Source: Microbacterium sp. VKM Ac-2870 (lineage in GTDB: Bacteria; Actinomycetota; Actinomycetes; Actinomycetales; Microbacteriaceae). Taken from it: a stretch of DNA of 64,000 bases. Made by a program: the position numbers and the translations under genes. The notes below the pieces were generated by a model that worked only from the letters and a program-made list of their open reading frames with translations, ran no database searches and had not been told where the DNA came from. Location of the stretch: NCBI RefSeq assembly GCF_015350795.1, contig NZ_JADKSH010000001.1, positions 434,461 to 498,460 of the forward strand. The letters run 5' to 3'. This document shows positions 34,700 through 43,894 of this stretch, in pieces; within the stretch, counting starts at the first letter, position 1; each line of letters opens with the position of its first letter.

Positions 34700-36054
34700 G
34701 CGGCTCGCCCCGCTGGGTCGCGTATGACGTGTTGCGCGCCGTGCACGAATCAGACGCGTACGCCAATCTGCTGCTGCCGCGCGCGATCGCGCGCGCAGGG
34801 CTCTCGGGACCGGATGCGGCCCTCGCCACCGAGCTGACCTACGGGACGCTGCGTCGGGAGGGTACCTACGACGCGGTCGTCGCGGATGCCGCAGGTCGCC
34901 CGATCGGCGACATCGATCCGGCGGTGCTGGACGCGCTGCGTCTGGGGGTGCATCAGCTGCTCGCGATGCGAACGCCCTCGCACGCCGCCGTGAACGAGAC
35001 GGTCCGTCAGGTGCGCCAGGCAGCGGGCAAGAGCGCAGCCGGGTTCGCCAACGCGGTGCTGCGACGGGTGAGCGAACGCACGCCCGACGAATGGGACGAG
35101 CGGCTCGCGCTCTCCGCGCGCTCCGACGATGAACGTCTCGCCGTCCGCTTCTCGCACCCCGTCTGGGTGATCCGTGCGTTTCGCCGCGCGTTGGCCGCGG
35201 AAGGACGCGCCGATGAGCTCGACGCACTGCTGGCCGCCGACAACGCGGCTCCGACCGTCACTCTGGCGGCGCTTCCGGGGCTCATCGAGCGTCCGGTGGA
35301 TGCCGTCCCCACACCCTTCTCGCCTTTCGGCTTCCGCTCGCCGGGCGGCGACCCGGGGGCGCTGGTCGCGGCATCCGAGGGACGGGTACGCGTTCAGGAC
35401 GAGGGGTCGCAGCTCGCCGCGCTCGCCCTGACCCGCGCGCAACCGGTGCAACCCGGCGAGCGGTGGCTGGATCTGTGCGCGGCGCCGGGAGGCAAGACGG
35501 CGGTGCTGGCTGCCGAGGCTCTTGCCCACGGCGCGATCGTCGAGGCCAACGAGCTGTCGCCCGCCCGGGCGGGACTTGTCCGCGACTCGGTCGCGGCGGT
35601 GCCGCTGGACGTTCCGGTATCGGAGGAGGACGGGCGCACCCGCGCCGGCCGGGGCCGGTACGACCGCATCCTGGTCGACGCGCCCTGCACCGGACTCGGT
35701 GCCCTGCGCCGTCGCCCGGAGGCGCGCTGGCGCAAGCGACCGGCGGATGTGCCCGAGCTGGCTGCCCTTCAATCCGAGCTGCTGGCGGCGGCGATCGAGG
35801 CCCTCCGACCGGGCGGCATCGTCGCCTACGTCACCTGTTCACCGCACTTGGCCGAGACGGCCGCGATCGTCGCCGATGCGCGACGCACGTTCGGTGACGT
35901 GATCGAAGAACTCGATACCCGCGCCGTGGTCGCTGCAATCTCCGACAGCCCCATCGACCTCGCGGTGCCCGCCGACGGATCCGGCCGAGCGCAGCTGTGG
36001 CCGCACCGTCACGGCACCGACGCGATGTCGATCTCACTTCTGCGCAAGCGCTGA
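34696..36054 (+). CDS. rsmB: 16S rRNA m5C967 methyltransferase
   Basis: RsmB (Sun/Fmu) methylates C967 of 16S rRNA using SAM. The 452-residue protein has an N-terminal NusB-like RNA-binding domain (VAYDVLRAVHESDAYANLLL, FANAVLRRVSE) and a Rossmann methyltransferase domain. That domain shows LDLCAAPGGKTAVLAA for SAM, VDAPCTGLGALRRRPEARW with one catalytic cysteine region and YVTCSPHLAET with the other. GTG 34696 overlaps the fmt stop; upstream in-frame residues lie inside fmt and are not conserved. Confidence 0.94.
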   Translation: MSGSPRWVAYDVLRAVHESDAYANLLLPRAIARAGLSGPDAALATELTYGTLRREGTYDAVVADAAGRPIGDIDPAVLDALRLGVHQLLAMRTPSHAAVNETVRQVRQAAGKSAAGFANAVLRRVSERTPDEWDERLALSARSDDERLAVRFSHPVWVIRAFRRALAAEGRADELDALLAADNAAPTVTLAALPGLIERPVDAVPTPFSPFGFRSPGGDPGALVAASEGRVRVQDEGSQLAALALTRAQPVQPGERWLDLCAAPGGKTAVLAAEALAHGAIVEANELSPARAGLVRDSVAAVPLDVPVSEEDGRTRAGRGRYDRILVDAPCTGLGALRRRPEARWRKRPADVPELAALQSELLAAAIEALRPGGIVAYVTCSPHLAETAAIVADARRTFGDVIEELDTRAVVAAISDSPIDLAVPADGSGRAQLWPHRHGTDAMSISLLRKR

Positions 36055-36059
36055 GCCCC

Positions 36060-36086
36060 GTCGGCGGCGCACGACCGGACGCCGAC
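36060..36086 (+). terminator. Weak hairpin between rsmB and rpe
   Basis: GTCGGCG (36060-36066) pairs with CGCCGAC (36080-36086) around a 13-base loop, directly before the rpe -10. It could end the rsmB transcript, though no T-tract follows. Confidence 0.35.
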
Positions 36087-36092
36087 TAGGGT
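36087..36092 (+). promoter_or_regulatory. rpe leaderless promoter -10
   Basis: TAGGGT is followed by six bases and the GTG of rpe at 36099. No ribosome site fits between them, which supports a leaderless transcript. Confidence 0.6.
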
Positions 36093-36098
36093 GGTGGC

Positions 36099-36770
36099 GT
36101 GACAGGCGACATCCGCATCAACCCGAGCATTCTGGCCGCCGACTTCGTCAACATGCAGGCCGAACTGGCGCGCATCGCGTCGGCCGACTTCGTGCACGTC
36201 GACGTGATGGACAACCACTTCGTCCCGAACCTGACGTTCGGCCCGCAGATGGTCGAGCGCATCCAGGCCACGAGTCCGGTGCCGCTGGACGTGCATCTGA
36301 TGATCTCGGATCCCGACAGATGGGCTCCCGGCTACGCCGAGGTGGGTGCGGCATCCGTCACCTTCCACCTCGAAGCGGCGACAGACCCGGTCGCCCTCGC
36401 ACGCAGGCTCCGGGCGATCGGATCGCGCGCCGGCGTCGCGGTGAAGCCCGCGACCCCCGTGGAGGGGCTCTTCGAGGTCCTCGACGAGTTCGACCAGATT
36501 CTCGTGATGACGGTCGAGCCCGGTTTCGGTGGCCAGTCCTTCATGGCCGACCAGATGCCCAAGCTGGCGCGCCTTCACGACGAAGCGCGTCGCCGAGGAT
36601 CGCAGGTGTGGCTGCAGGTCGACGGCGGCATCTCCGAGTCGACGATCGCCCAAGCCGCCGAGGCCGGCGCCGACACATTCGTCGCCGGTTCCGCGGTGTT
36701 CGGCGCCGCCGAACCCGACCGCGCCATCACGGCGCTGCGCCGTCTCGGCGCCGATCACCACCGTCACTGA
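36099..36770 (+). CDS. rpe: Ribulose-phosphate 3-epimerase
   Basis: Rpe interconverts ribulose 5-phosphate and xylulose 5-phosphate in the pentose phosphate pathway. The 223 residues form a TIM barrel with INPSILAADFVNMQAEL, HVDVMDNHFVPNLTFGP with the metal and catalytic Asp, LDVHLMISDPDRW, MTVEPGFGGQSFM and QVDGGISESTIAQA. The GTG start is set by the promoter geometry. It is followed by hisE 46 bases later with its own -10. Confidence 0.96.
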   Translation: MTGDIRINPSILAADFVNMQAELARIASADFVHVDVMDNHFVPNLTFGPQMVERIQATSPVPLDVHLMISDPDRWAPGYAEVGAASVTFHLEAATDPVALARRLRAIGSRAGVAVKPATPVEGLFEVLDEFDQILVMTVEPGFGGQSFMADQMPKLARLHDEARRRGSQVWLQVDGGISESTIAQAAEAGADTFVAGSAVFGAAEPDRAITALRRLGADHHRH

Positions 36771-36804
36771 CGTCACGGCGCCGCTCGGCCTCGCGCGAGA
36801 CCGG

Positions 36805-36810
36805 TAACCT
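36805..36810 (+). promoter_or_regulatory. hisE leaderless promoter -10
   Basis: TAACCT is followed by GTGAGG and then GTG at 36817. The six-base gap selects 36817 over the in-frame GTG at 36811, which would sit directly against the hexamer. Confidence 0.6.
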
Positions 36811-36816
36811 GTGAGG

Positions 36817-37080
36817 GTGAAGACGTTCGACGCCCTGTTCGCGGAGCTGACGGCGACAGCCCAGACCCGTCCCGAGGGTTCCGGCACCGTCGCCCAGCTC
36901 GATCGCGGCGTGCACGCCATCGGCAAGAAGATCGTCGAAGAGGCGGCCGAAGTGTGGATGGCCGCGGAGTACCAGTCCGACGATGAGACGGCTGAAGAGA
37001 TCTCGCAGCTGCTGTACCACCTGCAGGTGCTCATGCTCGCCAAGGGACTGACCCTCGACGACGTGTACCGACATCTCTGA
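36817..37080 (+). CDS. hisE: Phosphoribosyl-ATP diphosphatase
   Basis: HisE removes pyrophosphate from phosphoribosyl-ATP in the second histidine step. The 87-residue all-helical protein starts [16 protein letters not shown] and carries the MazG-like metal motif [17 protein letters not shown] and [19 protein letters not shown]. It is separate from HisI, as in other actinobacteria. The start at 36817 gives the usual MKTFD N-terminus. hisG follows after 46 bases. Confidence 0.94.
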   Translation: MKTFDALFAELTATAQTRPEGSGTVAQLDRGVHAIGKKIVEEAAEVWMAAEYQSDDETAEEISQLLYHLQVLMLAKGLTLDDVYRHL

Positions 37081-37126
37081 GCGCGCTTCCTCCTCCGCTC
37101 GCTCCGACACCGAAAGCCCTTCACCC

Positions 37127-37969
37127 ATGCTGCGCATCGCCGTGCCGAACAAGGGGTCGCTCGCCGACACCGCCGCCGAGATGCTCGCGGAGGCCGGATA
37201 CACCGGCCGTCGCGATCCGAAAGACCTCCACGTCATCGACCCCCTCAACGAGGTCGAGTTCTTCTACCTGCGCCCGAAGGACATCGCGACCTACGTCGGT
37301 TCCGGAGCGCTCGACGTCGGCATCACCGGCCGCGACCTGCTGCTGGATGCGCGCATGCCGGGGGCACGTGAGATCGAACAGCTCGGCTTCGGCGCCTCGA
37401 CATTCCGCTTCGCCGGTCCTCCCGGTCGCTTCGAGAACGTCACCGATCTCGAAGGTCTGCGCGTCGCGACCGCCTACCCGGGCCTGGTCGACGGATACCT
37501 CGACCAGCAGGGCGTCGCCGTCGACCTCGTGCCGCTGGACGGCGCGGTGGAATCGGCCGTGCAACTCGGCGTGGCCGACGCGGTCGCCGATGTCGTGTCG
37601 ACCGGGACGACGCTCAAGCAAGCCGGACTCGAGATCTTCGGCCCGGTGCTGTTGCAGTCCGAGGCCGTCCTGATCGGCGCCCCGACCGAGGCCGACGGCA
37701 CACAGACGCTGCTGCGGCGTCTGCGCGGCGTCATGGTCGCCCGCCAGTACGTGCTCATCGACTACGACCTGCCTGCGTCGCTCGTCGACGACGCGGTGGC
37801 GATCGCCCCCGGCATCGAGTCGCCCACGATCTCACCGCTGCGCGACCCCGAGTGGGTCGCGGTGCGGGTGATGAGCCCGCGAAAGACCGTGAACCAGGTG
37901 ATGGACGCCCTCTACGCGATCGGCGCGCGCGCGATTCTGGTCACGCCGATCCACAACGCGAGGCTCTGA
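37127..37969 (+). CDS. hisG: ATP phosphoribosyltransferase, long form
   Basis: HisG couples ATP and PRPP, the first histidine step and usual feedback point. The 280 residues are the long type with a C-terminal ACT-like regulatory domain ([20 protein letters not shown] onward), so no HisZ is needed. The catalytic domains show [28 protein letters not shown] and the PRPP loop [14 protein letters not shown]. hisF begins two bases after its stop. Confidence 0.96.
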   Translation: MLRIAVPNKGSLADTAAEMLAEAGYTGRRDPKDLHVIDPLNEVEFFYLRPKDIATYVGSGALDVGITGRDLLLDARMPGAREIEQLGFGASTFRFAGPPGRFENVTDLEGLRVATAYPGLVDGYLDQQGVAVDLVPLDGAVESAVQLGVADAVADVVSTGTTLKQAGLEIFGPVLLQSEAVLIGAPTEADGTQTLLRRLRGVMVARQYVLIDYDLPASLVDDAVAIAPGIESPTISPLRDPEWVAVRVMSPRKTVNQVMDALYAIGARAILVTPIHNARL

Positions 37970-37970
37970 C

Positions 37971-38735
37971 ATGTCGCTCGCGCGACGCGTCATCCCGTGC
38001 CTCGACGTGGCCGCCGGTCGCGTCGTGAAGGGCGTCAACTTCGAGAATCTGCGCGACATGGGCGACCCTGTCGAACTCGCCGCGCTGTACTTCGCCCAGG
38101 GCGCCGACGAGCTCACCTTCCTCGATGTGACGGCGACGGTCGATGACAGATCCACCACCTACGACGTCGTGCGGCGCACCGCCGAGCAGGTGTTCATTCC
38201 GCTCACCGTGGGTGGGGGAGTGCGCACGACCGACGACGTCGCTCGGCTGCTGGCGGTCGGAGCCGACAAGGTGGGGGTGAACTCCGCGGCGATCGCGCGT
38301 CCCGAGCTCGTGGGCGAGATCGCCGACCGCTTCGGCGCGCAGGTGCTCGTGCTCTCCCTCGATGTCAAGCGCGCCCCCGGCACCCGATCGGGATTCGTCG
38401 TGACCACCCACGGCGGGCGCACCGCGACCCAGCTCGACGCACTCGACTGGGCACGCGAAGCGATCGACCGCGGCGCCGGTGAACTGCTCGTGAACTCGAT
38501 CGACGCCGACGGCACCAAGGACGGTTTCGACCTCGAACTCGTCGCCCTGATGCGTGAACTGTCCTCGGTCCCCGTGATCGCTTCGGGCGGCGCGGGCAGC
38601 GTCGACCACTTCGCCCCGGCCGTGCACGCCGGCGCCGATGCGGTGCTCGCGGCATCCGTCTTCCACTCGGGCCAACTGACGATCGGCGACGTCAAGGATG
38701 CGCTCAGCGCGGACGGGATCGAGGTGCGCCGATGA
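37971..38735 (+). CDS. hisF: Imidazole glycerol phosphate synthase, cyclase subunit
   Basis: HisF makes imidazole glycerol phosphate and AICAR with ammonia from HisH. The 254-residue TIM barrel has [28 protein letters not shown] with a catalytic Asp, [36 protein letters not shown] and [13 protein letters not shown]. hisH and hisA are not in the window, so they must be elsewhere. It overlaps hisI by 4 bases. Confidence 0.97.
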   Translation: MSLARRVIPCLDVAAGRVVKGVNFENLRDMGDPVELAALYFAQGADELTFLDVTATVDDRSTTYDVVRRTAEQVFIPLTVGGGVRTTDDVARLLAVGADKVGVNSAAIARPELVGEIADRFGAQVLVLSLDVKRAPGTRSGFVVTTHGGRTATQLDALDWAREAIDRGAGELLVNSIDADGTKDGFDLELVALMRELSSVPVIASGGAGSVDHFAPAVHAGADAVLAASVFHSGQLTIGDVKDALSADGIEVRR

Positions 38736-39106
38736 AGGCCGACGACACCGACGCCCGCATCGCGCGCGTCGCCTTCAACGCCGACGGCCTCGCGCCGGCG
38801 ATCATCCAGCAGTACGACACCGGCGAGGTGCTGATGCTCGGGTGGATGGATGCCGAGGCCCTCCGCCGCACGCTCACCGAGGGGCGGGTGACGTTCTGGT
38901 CGCGATCGCGTCAGGAGTACTGGCGCAAGGGCGACACCTCGGGCCACGCGCAGTACGTGCGCGGCGCACGCCTGGACTGCGACGGGGATGCCGTACTGAT
39001 CGCCGTCGAGCAGATCGGCGCCGCGTGTCACACCGGCGACCGCACCTGCTTCGATGCCGACGATCTCGCCCCGACGACCGCCTCCGCCGAAACGGGCACC
39101 TCGTGA
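38732..39106 (+). CDS. hisI: Phosphoribosyl-AMP cyclohydrolase
   Basis: HisI opens the adenine ring of phosphoribosyl-AMP with a zinc centre. The 124 residues contain [38 protein letters not shown] and the metal ligands in LDCDGDAVL and [12 protein letters not shown]. The stop overlaps the GTG of a Trp-linked membrane protein. In many actinobacteria trpE stands between these two genes; here it does not. Confidence 0.96.
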   Translation: MKADDTDARIARVAFNADGLAPAIIQQYDTGEVLMLGWMDAEALRRTLTEGRVTFWSRSRQEYWRKGDTSGHAQYVRGARLDCDGDAVLIAVEQIGAACHTGDRTCFDADDLAPTTASAETGTS

Positions 39107-39726
39107 GCGCACGCGCGCGCACCTTCGCCGTGCTGGGGATCATCTTCGGCGGAGCCCTCGCGATCATCTCTTCCACGCAGACCTGGCTGAGTGTGAACCT
39201 CGACGCCGGAGCCACCGCCTCGCTGGAGGTCGCGGGAGCGAAGGCGTTCACCGTGCTCGCCCCGTTGAGCCTGGCGGCACTCGCCCTCGGGCTCGCGCTG
39301 ACCGTGGTCGGACGGGTGCTGCGCTACGTCTTCGGCGCCGTCGCACTCGCGATCGGCGGGGCTCTGGCGATCGGCGCGGCACGCATCGCGCTCGATCACC
39401 CGCTGGATGCGGTCGCCGCGTCCGTCACGACCGCCACCGGGCTGTCGGGTGCCGACGCGATCGCCGGGCTGGTGGTATCGGTCACCGCGACCCCCTGGCC
39501 GTGGCTGACCGCGGTGGCGGGAGTGCTCATCGTCGGCGGCGGTGCCCTCACGATCGCGACCTCGCATCGGTGGCGGCGGTCGGGGCGACGCTTCCAGACC
39601 GAGGGCTCTGGGGCGACTCCGAACCAGACCATAGGTTCAGAGCCCGATCTCAGAGAGTCGCGACCGTACGATGCCATCGACTCGTGGGACGAGCTGTCGC
39701 ACGGCGACGATCCCACCGCCCGCTAG
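39103..39726 (+). CDS. Tryptophan-region membrane protein (Trp_oprn_chp family)
   Basis: The 207-residue protein has four hydrophobic segments: [21 protein letters not shown], the [15 protein letters not shown] region, [18 protein letters not shown] and [17 protein letters not shown] polar, acidic tail follows. The first helix with a TQTW motif and the position next to trp genes identify the conserved Trp-region membrane family, whose function is unknown. GTG 39103 overlaps the hisI stop. Its stop TAG (39724-39726) is reused as the first half of a TAGACT -10. Confidence 0.8.
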   Translation: MSARARTFAVLGIIFGGALAIISSTQTWLSVNLDAGATASLEVAGAKAFTVLAPLSLAALALGLALTVVGRVLRYVFGAVALAIGGALAIGAARIALDHPLDAVAASVTTATGLSGADAIAGLVVSVTATPWPWLTAVAGVLIVGGGALTIATSHRWRRSGRRFQTEGSGATPNQTIGSEPDLRESRPYDAIDSWDELSHGDDPTAR

Positions 39727-39729
39727 ACT
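39724..39729 (+). promoter_or_regulatory. -10 element overlapping a stop codon, upstream of the trp genes
   Basis: TAGACT begins with the TAG stop of the membrane-protein gene. The ATG of the next gene is 32 bases downstream with a GAGGAG ribosome site, so this promoter would drive the HGxxPAAW gene and trpCBA. Confidence 0.5.
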
Positions 39730-39761
39730 GAGAACAACCCCGAATCAGACCGAGGAGCATC

Positions 39762-39992
39762 ATGAGCAACAGCATCGACGACCCCGGCCACGGACACTCG
39801 CCCGCCGCCTGGACGGCCGTGGTGATCATGCTCCTCGCCGTCACTCTCGGCACGGTCTTCTACTGGTTCGACATGCCGGTCCTCGTCTGGGCCTCCGCAG
39901 GACTGCTCGTCATCGGCGCGGTCGTGGGCTGGGTGCTGGCGAAGGCCGGCTACGGCGCGAACGGTCCGAAGTACGCACCGAAGCAGCACTGA
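39762..39992 (+). CDS. HGxxPAAW family membrane protein
   Basis: The 76-residue product has the diagnostic HGHSPAAW (residues 10-17). Two membrane segments follow (VVIMLLAVTLGTVFYWF and VWASAGLLVIGAVVGWVLA) and a short basic tail. The family is named for the motif and has no known function, but it is regularly found just before trpC in actinobacteria. ATG 39762 follows GAGGAGCATC. trpC starts two bases after its stop, so co-translation is likely. Confidence 0.85.
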   Translation: MSNSIDDPGHGHSPAAWTAVVIMLLAVTLGTVFYWFDMPVLVWASAGLLVIGAVVGWVLAKAGYGANGPKYAPKQH

Positions 39993-39993
39993 C

Positions 39994-40770
39994 ATGCTGG
40001 ATGGCCTCACCGCCGGCGCCGTCGAAGACGCGCAGGCTCGAGAACACGCACGTCCCCTTCACGACGTCGAGCGCGATGCGCTTGCCCAGACTCCCGCGAT
40101 CGACGCGCTGGCCGCCCTGTCGCCGGCAGATCGCGTGAAGATCATCGCCGAAGTCAAACGCGCGAGCCCCTCGCGCGGCGACCTGGCGGAAATCCCCGAT
40201 CCCGCTCTGCAGGCCGCACGCTACGAGGAGGGCGGTGCATCCGCGATCTCGGTGCTCACCGAGGGCCGGAAGTTCAAGGGCTCGCTGGCCGACCTCGAAG
40301 CCGTCAAGCAGCGCGTGTCGCTTCCGGTGCTCCGCAAGGACTTCATCGCCACGGCCTATCAGGTGTTCGAAGCCCGAGCGTCCGGCGCCGACCTCGTGCT
40401 GCTGATCGTGGCCGCCCTCGAGCAGCCTCTGCTGCAGCAGTTGCACGATCTCGTCGTGCAACTGGGGATGACGCCACTCGTGGAGACGCATTCGGGCGAA
40501 GAACTCGAGCGTGCGGCCGACCTGGGCGCGAAGCTCATCGGCGTCAACGCCCGCAACCTGTCGACGTTCGAGCTCGACCGTGACCTGTTCGGCTCGCTCG
40601 CCGATCGTTTCCCATCGGATGCGGTGAAGATCGCCGAGTCGGCGGTGCGCACTCCCGACGACGTCGCGCACTATCGCGCCGCCGGCGCCGACGTCGTTCT
40701 CATCGGCGAAGCCCTCGTCACCAACGATCCGGTCACCACCCTGCACGCCTTCCTGGAGGCGGGACGATGA
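39994..40770 (+). CDS. trpC: Indole-3-glycerol phosphate synthase
   Basis: TrpC closes the indole ring from CdRP. The 258-residue TIM barrel has the N-terminal family helix, [19 protein letters not shown] with the catalytic Lys, [51 protein letters not shown] and [14 protein letters not shown]. It is monofunctional, without a TrpF domain. It overlaps trpB by 4 bases. trpD, trpE, trpF and trpG are not in the window. Confidence 0.97.
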   Translation: MLDGLTAGAVEDAQAREHARPLHDVERDALAQTPAIDALAALSPADRVKIIAEVKRASPSRGDLAEIPDPALQAARYEEGGASAISVLTEGRKFKGSLADLEAVKQRVSLPVLRKDFIATAYQVFEARASGADLVLLIVAALEQPLLQQLHDLVVQLGMTPLVETHSGEELERAADLGAKLIGVNARNLSTFELDRDLFGSLADRFPSDAVKIAESAVRTPDDVAHYRAAGADVVLIGEALVTNDPVTTLHAFLEAGR

Positions 40771-41978
40771 CGAGCCTGCGCGATCAGCACGGTCCCTTCT
40801 TCGGTGACTTCGGCGGACGTTTCATGCCCGAATCGCTGATAGCGGCGATCGACGAGCTGACCGCCGTGTACGAGTCGGCCAAGGCCGATCCCGCGTTCCA
40901 GGCCGAATTCACGTCTCTGCTGCACTCCTACGCCGGCCGCCCGTCCGCACTCACCGAGGTGCCGCGATTCGCCGCCCACGCCGGGGGAGCGCGGATCTTC
41001 CTCAAGCGCGAAGACCTCAACCACACGGGCTCGCACAAGATCAACAACGTCATCGGCCAGGCACTGCTGACCCAGCGCCTCGGCAAGAAGCGCGTCATCG
41101 CCGAGACCGGAGCCGGCCAGCACGGCGTGGCGACGGCGACCGCGGCGGCGCTTTTCGGCTTCGAGTGCACCGTGTACATGGGCGAGGTCGACACCGAGCG
41201 CCAGGCACTGAACGTGGCTCGGATGCGGCTTCTCGGTGCCGAGGTCGTCCCGGTCACGACCGGCTCCCGCACCCTGAAAGACGCGATCAACGAGGCCTAC
41301 CGCGACTGGGTGGCATCGGTGGAGACCACCAACTACATCTTCGGCACCGCCGCCGGGCCGCACCCGTTCCCCGCGATGGTCCGCGACTTTCAGAAGATCA
41401 TCTCGGAGGAGGCGCGCGCTCAGCTGCTGGAAGAGACGGGCCGCCTTCCCGATGTCGTCGTCGCGTGCGTCGGCGGCGGATCGAACGCGATCGGGATGTT
41501 CGATGCGTTCCTCGACGACGCCGACGTCAAGCTCTACGGGGTGGAGGCGGCCGGAGACGGCGTCGACACACCCCGGCACGCGGCATCCATCGAGCGCGGA
41601 CGCCCCGGCGTGCTGCACGGTGCGAAGACGTTCGTGCTGCAGGACGAGGATGGACAGACGATCGAGTCGCACTCGATCTCCGCCGGGCTGGACTACCCCG
41701 GCGTCGGTCCGGAGCACGCGTGGCTTGCCGACATCGGCCGCGCGGAGTACATCCCCGCCACGGATGCCGAGGCCATGGACGCCCTGCGTCTGCTGTCGCA
41801 GACCGAGGGGATCATCCCCGCGATCGAATCCGCTCACGCCCTTGCCGGCGCTCTGCGCCTCGGACGCGAACTCGGGCCCGACGCGATCATCGCCGTCAAC
41901 CTGTCGGGACGCGGCGACAAAGACATGGACACCGCGGCACGGTGGTTCGGCCTCTACGACGACGGAGCGACAGCGTGA
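40767..41978 (+). CDS. trpB: Tryptophan synthase beta chain
   Basis: TrpB condenses indole with serine using PLP. The 403 residues show [14 protein letters not shown] and the PLP lysine in [14 protein letters not shown]. Also visible are [38 protein letters not shown] for the phosphate cup and the C-terminal [14 protein letters not shown]. It is the canonical TrpB1 form. The trpC and trpA overlaps (ATGA, GTGA) ensure stoichiometric production. Confidence 0.98.
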   Translation: MTSLRDQHGPFFGDFGGRFMPESLIAAIDELTAVYESAKADPAFQAEFTSLLHSYAGRPSALTEVPRFAAHAGGARIFLKREDLNHTGSHKINNVIGQALLTQRLGKKRVIAETGAGQHGVATATAAALFGFECTVYMGEVDTERQALNVARMRLLGAEVVPVTTGSRTLKDAINEAYRDWVASVETTNYIFGTAAGPHPFPAMVRDFQKIISEEARAQLLEETGRLPDVVVACVGGGSNAIGMFDAFLDDADVKLYGVEAAGDGVDTPRHAASIERGRPGVLHGAKTFVLQDEDGQTIESHSISAGLDYPGVGPEHAWLADIGRAEYIPATDAEAMDALRLLSQTEGIIPAIESAHALAGALRLGRELGPDAIIAVNLSGRGDKDMDTAARWFGLYDDGATA

Positions 41979-42760
41979 GTTCACGTGTCGCCGCGGCGAT
42001 CGACGCGGCCAAGGCCGACGGACGCGGCGCCTTCGTCGGGTATCTTCCGCTGGGCTTTCCCGACCTGCAGACGAGCATCGATGCCGCCGTCGCCCTCGCC
42101 GAGAACGGTGCCGACATCCTCGAGCTCGGTCCGCCCTACTCCGACCCGGTGATGGACGGGCTCATCATCCAGGAAGCGACCCAGACGGCCCTGGCGGCCG
42201 GCTTCCGTCTGCGTGACACCTTCACGGCGGTGCGGGAGATCGCGGCCCGCGTCGACGTCCCCATCCTGGTGATGACCTACTGGAACCCGGTGATGCAGTA
42301 CGGCGTCGACCGCTTCGCGGACGAGCTGCTCGCCGCCGGGGGAGCGGGCCTGATCACGCCCGATATCACCCCCGATGCGGCAGCCGACTGGGTCGCCGCA
42401 TCCGAGCGGACGGGGCTGGATCGCGTCTTCCTCGCGGCCCCCACCTCGACCGACGAACGGCTTCGCATGATCGCGGACGCCTCCACCGGCTTCGTCTACA
42501 CGGTGTCGACGATGGGAATCACGGGCGAGCGTGCCGAGTTGGATGCCGCCGCGCGCACCCTGGTGGCGCGCCTTCGCACCTTCGGCGTCGAGCACGCCTG
42601 CGTCGGCATCGGCATCTCGACGCCCGACCAGGTTTCCGGCGTGCTCGAGTACGCCGACGGGGCAATCGTCGGCACGGCGCTCGTGCGTGCGCTCCGCGAC
42701 GGGGGCGTCGAAGCTCTGGCGGCCGAGACGCGGGCCCTCACTGCGGGCACCGGCCGCTGA
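41975..42760 (+). CDS. trpA: Tryptophan synthase alpha chain
   Basis: TrpA cleaves indole-3-glycerol phosphate and channels indole to TrpB. The 261-residue barrel has [34 protein letters not shown] with the catalytic Asp region (ELGxPYSDP rather than ExGxPFSDP), [24 protein letters not shown] and the phosphate loop [14 protein letters not shown] 41975 overlaps the trpB stop; extending upstream leads into trpB antiframe sequence. Confidence 0.96.
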   Translation: MSSRVAAAIDAAKADGRGAFVGYLPLGFPDLQTSIDAAVALAENGADILELGPPYSDPVMDGLIIQEATQTALAAGFRLRDTFTAVREIAARVDVPILVMTYWNPVMQYGVDRFADELLAAGGAGLITPDITPDAAADWVAASERTGLDRVFLAAPTSTDERLRMIADASTGFVYTVSTMGITGERAELDAAARTLVARLRTFGVEHACVGIGISTPDQVSGVLEYADGAIVGTALVRALRDGGVEALAAETRALTAGTGR

Positions 42761-42783
42761 CGGCACCCCCTCCGACGGCAAAG

Positions 42784-42789
42784 TAGACT
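42784..42789 (+). promoter_or_regulatory. lgt leaderless promoter -10
   Basis: TAGACT is followed by six bases and GTG 42796. There is no ribosome site between them. Confidence 0.6.
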
Positions 42790-42795
42790 GCCCTC

Positions 42796-43776
42796 GTGCT
42801 TTCCTCCGCCTCCGTCGTCGCCAGCATCCCGAGCCCGCCGATCAGCTCCTTCCAGCTCGGCCCGCTGACGATCCACTTCTACGCGCTGTGCATTCTCGCC
42901 GGCATCGTCGTCGCCGCGTTCATCACAAACCACCGTCTGACCAAGCGCGGGGCAGAGTCCTGGGTCGTCATCGACATCTGCCTGCTGGCCGTGCCACTGG
43001 CGATCATCGGCGCTCGCGCCTTCCACGTGCTGACCCACTGGGGCTTCTACTTCGAACAGGGCCGCGACTGGTGGAATCCGTTCGTCCGCGACGCGATCTG
43101 GAACGTCTGGGATGGCGGCATCGCGATCTTCGGCGCGCTGATCGGCGGCGCCATCGGCGCGTGGCTCGGCTGCAAGTGGACCGGCATCCGCTTCTGGACC
43201 TTCGCCGACGCGCTGGCGCCGGGACTGCTCCTTGCCCAGGCGCTCGGACGGTTCGGCAACTGGTTCAACCAGGAGCTCTACGGACTTCCCACCGACCTGC
43301 CCTGGGGTCTGCAGATCGACTACCCGAACCCGGCGTGGCCGGTCGGCCTTCCCGCAGGCACTCTCTTCCACCCCACCTTCCTCTACGAGGTCATCTGGAA
43401 CACGCTCGGCGTGGTCGTGCTGCTGTGGGTGGGCTCGCGATTCCGGCTGCAGTGGGGACGCCTGTTCGCGATTTACCTCATCTGGTACAGCGCCGGCCGC
43501 ATCGTCTGGGAGAGCATCCGCATCGACCCGAGCGAGGTCTTCTTCGGGCTCCGCACCAACGTGTGGGCCGCGATCGCCGGCGTCGTCGTGGGCCTCGTCA
43601 TCTACGTGGTGCAGACGCGACGCCACCCGGGCTTCGAGCCGTCGCCGTACATGCGCGGTCGGGAGCGGGGCGGAGCTGTACAATCGCAGAACACCGATGA
43701 ATTCGTGGACGTCAGCGCACCCCCGACGACCGAGTACATCGCGGACGCAGCCACAAGCACAGTCGCATCGAAGTAG
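42796..43776 (+). CDS. lgt: Prolipoprotein diacylglyceryl transferase
   Basis: Lgt attaches diacylglycerol to the lipobox cysteine of prolipoproteins at the membrane. The 326-residue protein has seven or so membrane segments. It carries ARAFHVLTHWGFYF, WDGGIAIFGALIGGAIGAW and the family signature LGRFGNWFNQELYGLPTDLP with the essential Arg/Asn/Glu. The C-terminal 60 residues are polar and cytoplasmic. It follows trpA, the conserved actinobacterial order. Confidence 0.96.
   Translation: MLSSASVVASIPSPPISSFQLGPLTIHFYALCILAGIVVAAFITNHRLTKRGAESWVVIDICLLAVPLAIIGARAFHVLTHWGFYFEQGRDWWNPFVRDAIWNVWDGGIAIFGALIGGAIGAWLGCKWTGIRFWTFADALAPGLLLAQALGRFGNWFNQELYGLPTDLPWGLQIDYPNPAWPVGLPAGTLFHPTFLYEVIWNTLGVVVLLWVGSRFRLQWGRLFAIYLIWYSAGRIVWESIRIDPSEVFFGLRTNVWAAIAGVVVGLVIYVVQTRRHPGFEPSPYMRGRERGGAVQSQNTDEFVDVSAPPTTEYIADAATSTVASK
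43678..43683 (+). promoter_or_regulatory. Candidate -10 for gltB inside the lgt 3' end
   Basis: TACAAT lies within the coding end of lgt, about 210 bases before gltB. If used, it would give a long leader that carries the 15-bp tandem duplication. A promoter closer to gltB was not evident. Confidence 0.3.
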
Positions 43777-43815
43777 CACCTGAGTCACATACCGGTGCAC
43801 CGCACGCTTCGATTT

Positions 43816-43845
43816 CACCTCCGCTGAATACACCTCCGCTGAATG
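43816..43845 (+). repeat. 15-bp tandem duplication in the gltB leader
   Basis: CACCTCCGCTGAATA (43816-43830) is followed immediately by CACCTCCGCTGAATG (43831-43845), a 15-bp tandem copy with one difference at the last base. It lies in the 118-base lgt-gltB gap. It may be a recent slippage event or a doubled regulatory half-site. Confidence 0.75.
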
Positions 43846-43894
43846 CCCAGGGCCGACGTCGTCCCCGATCAGTTTGACCATGAGGACGGTTGCC

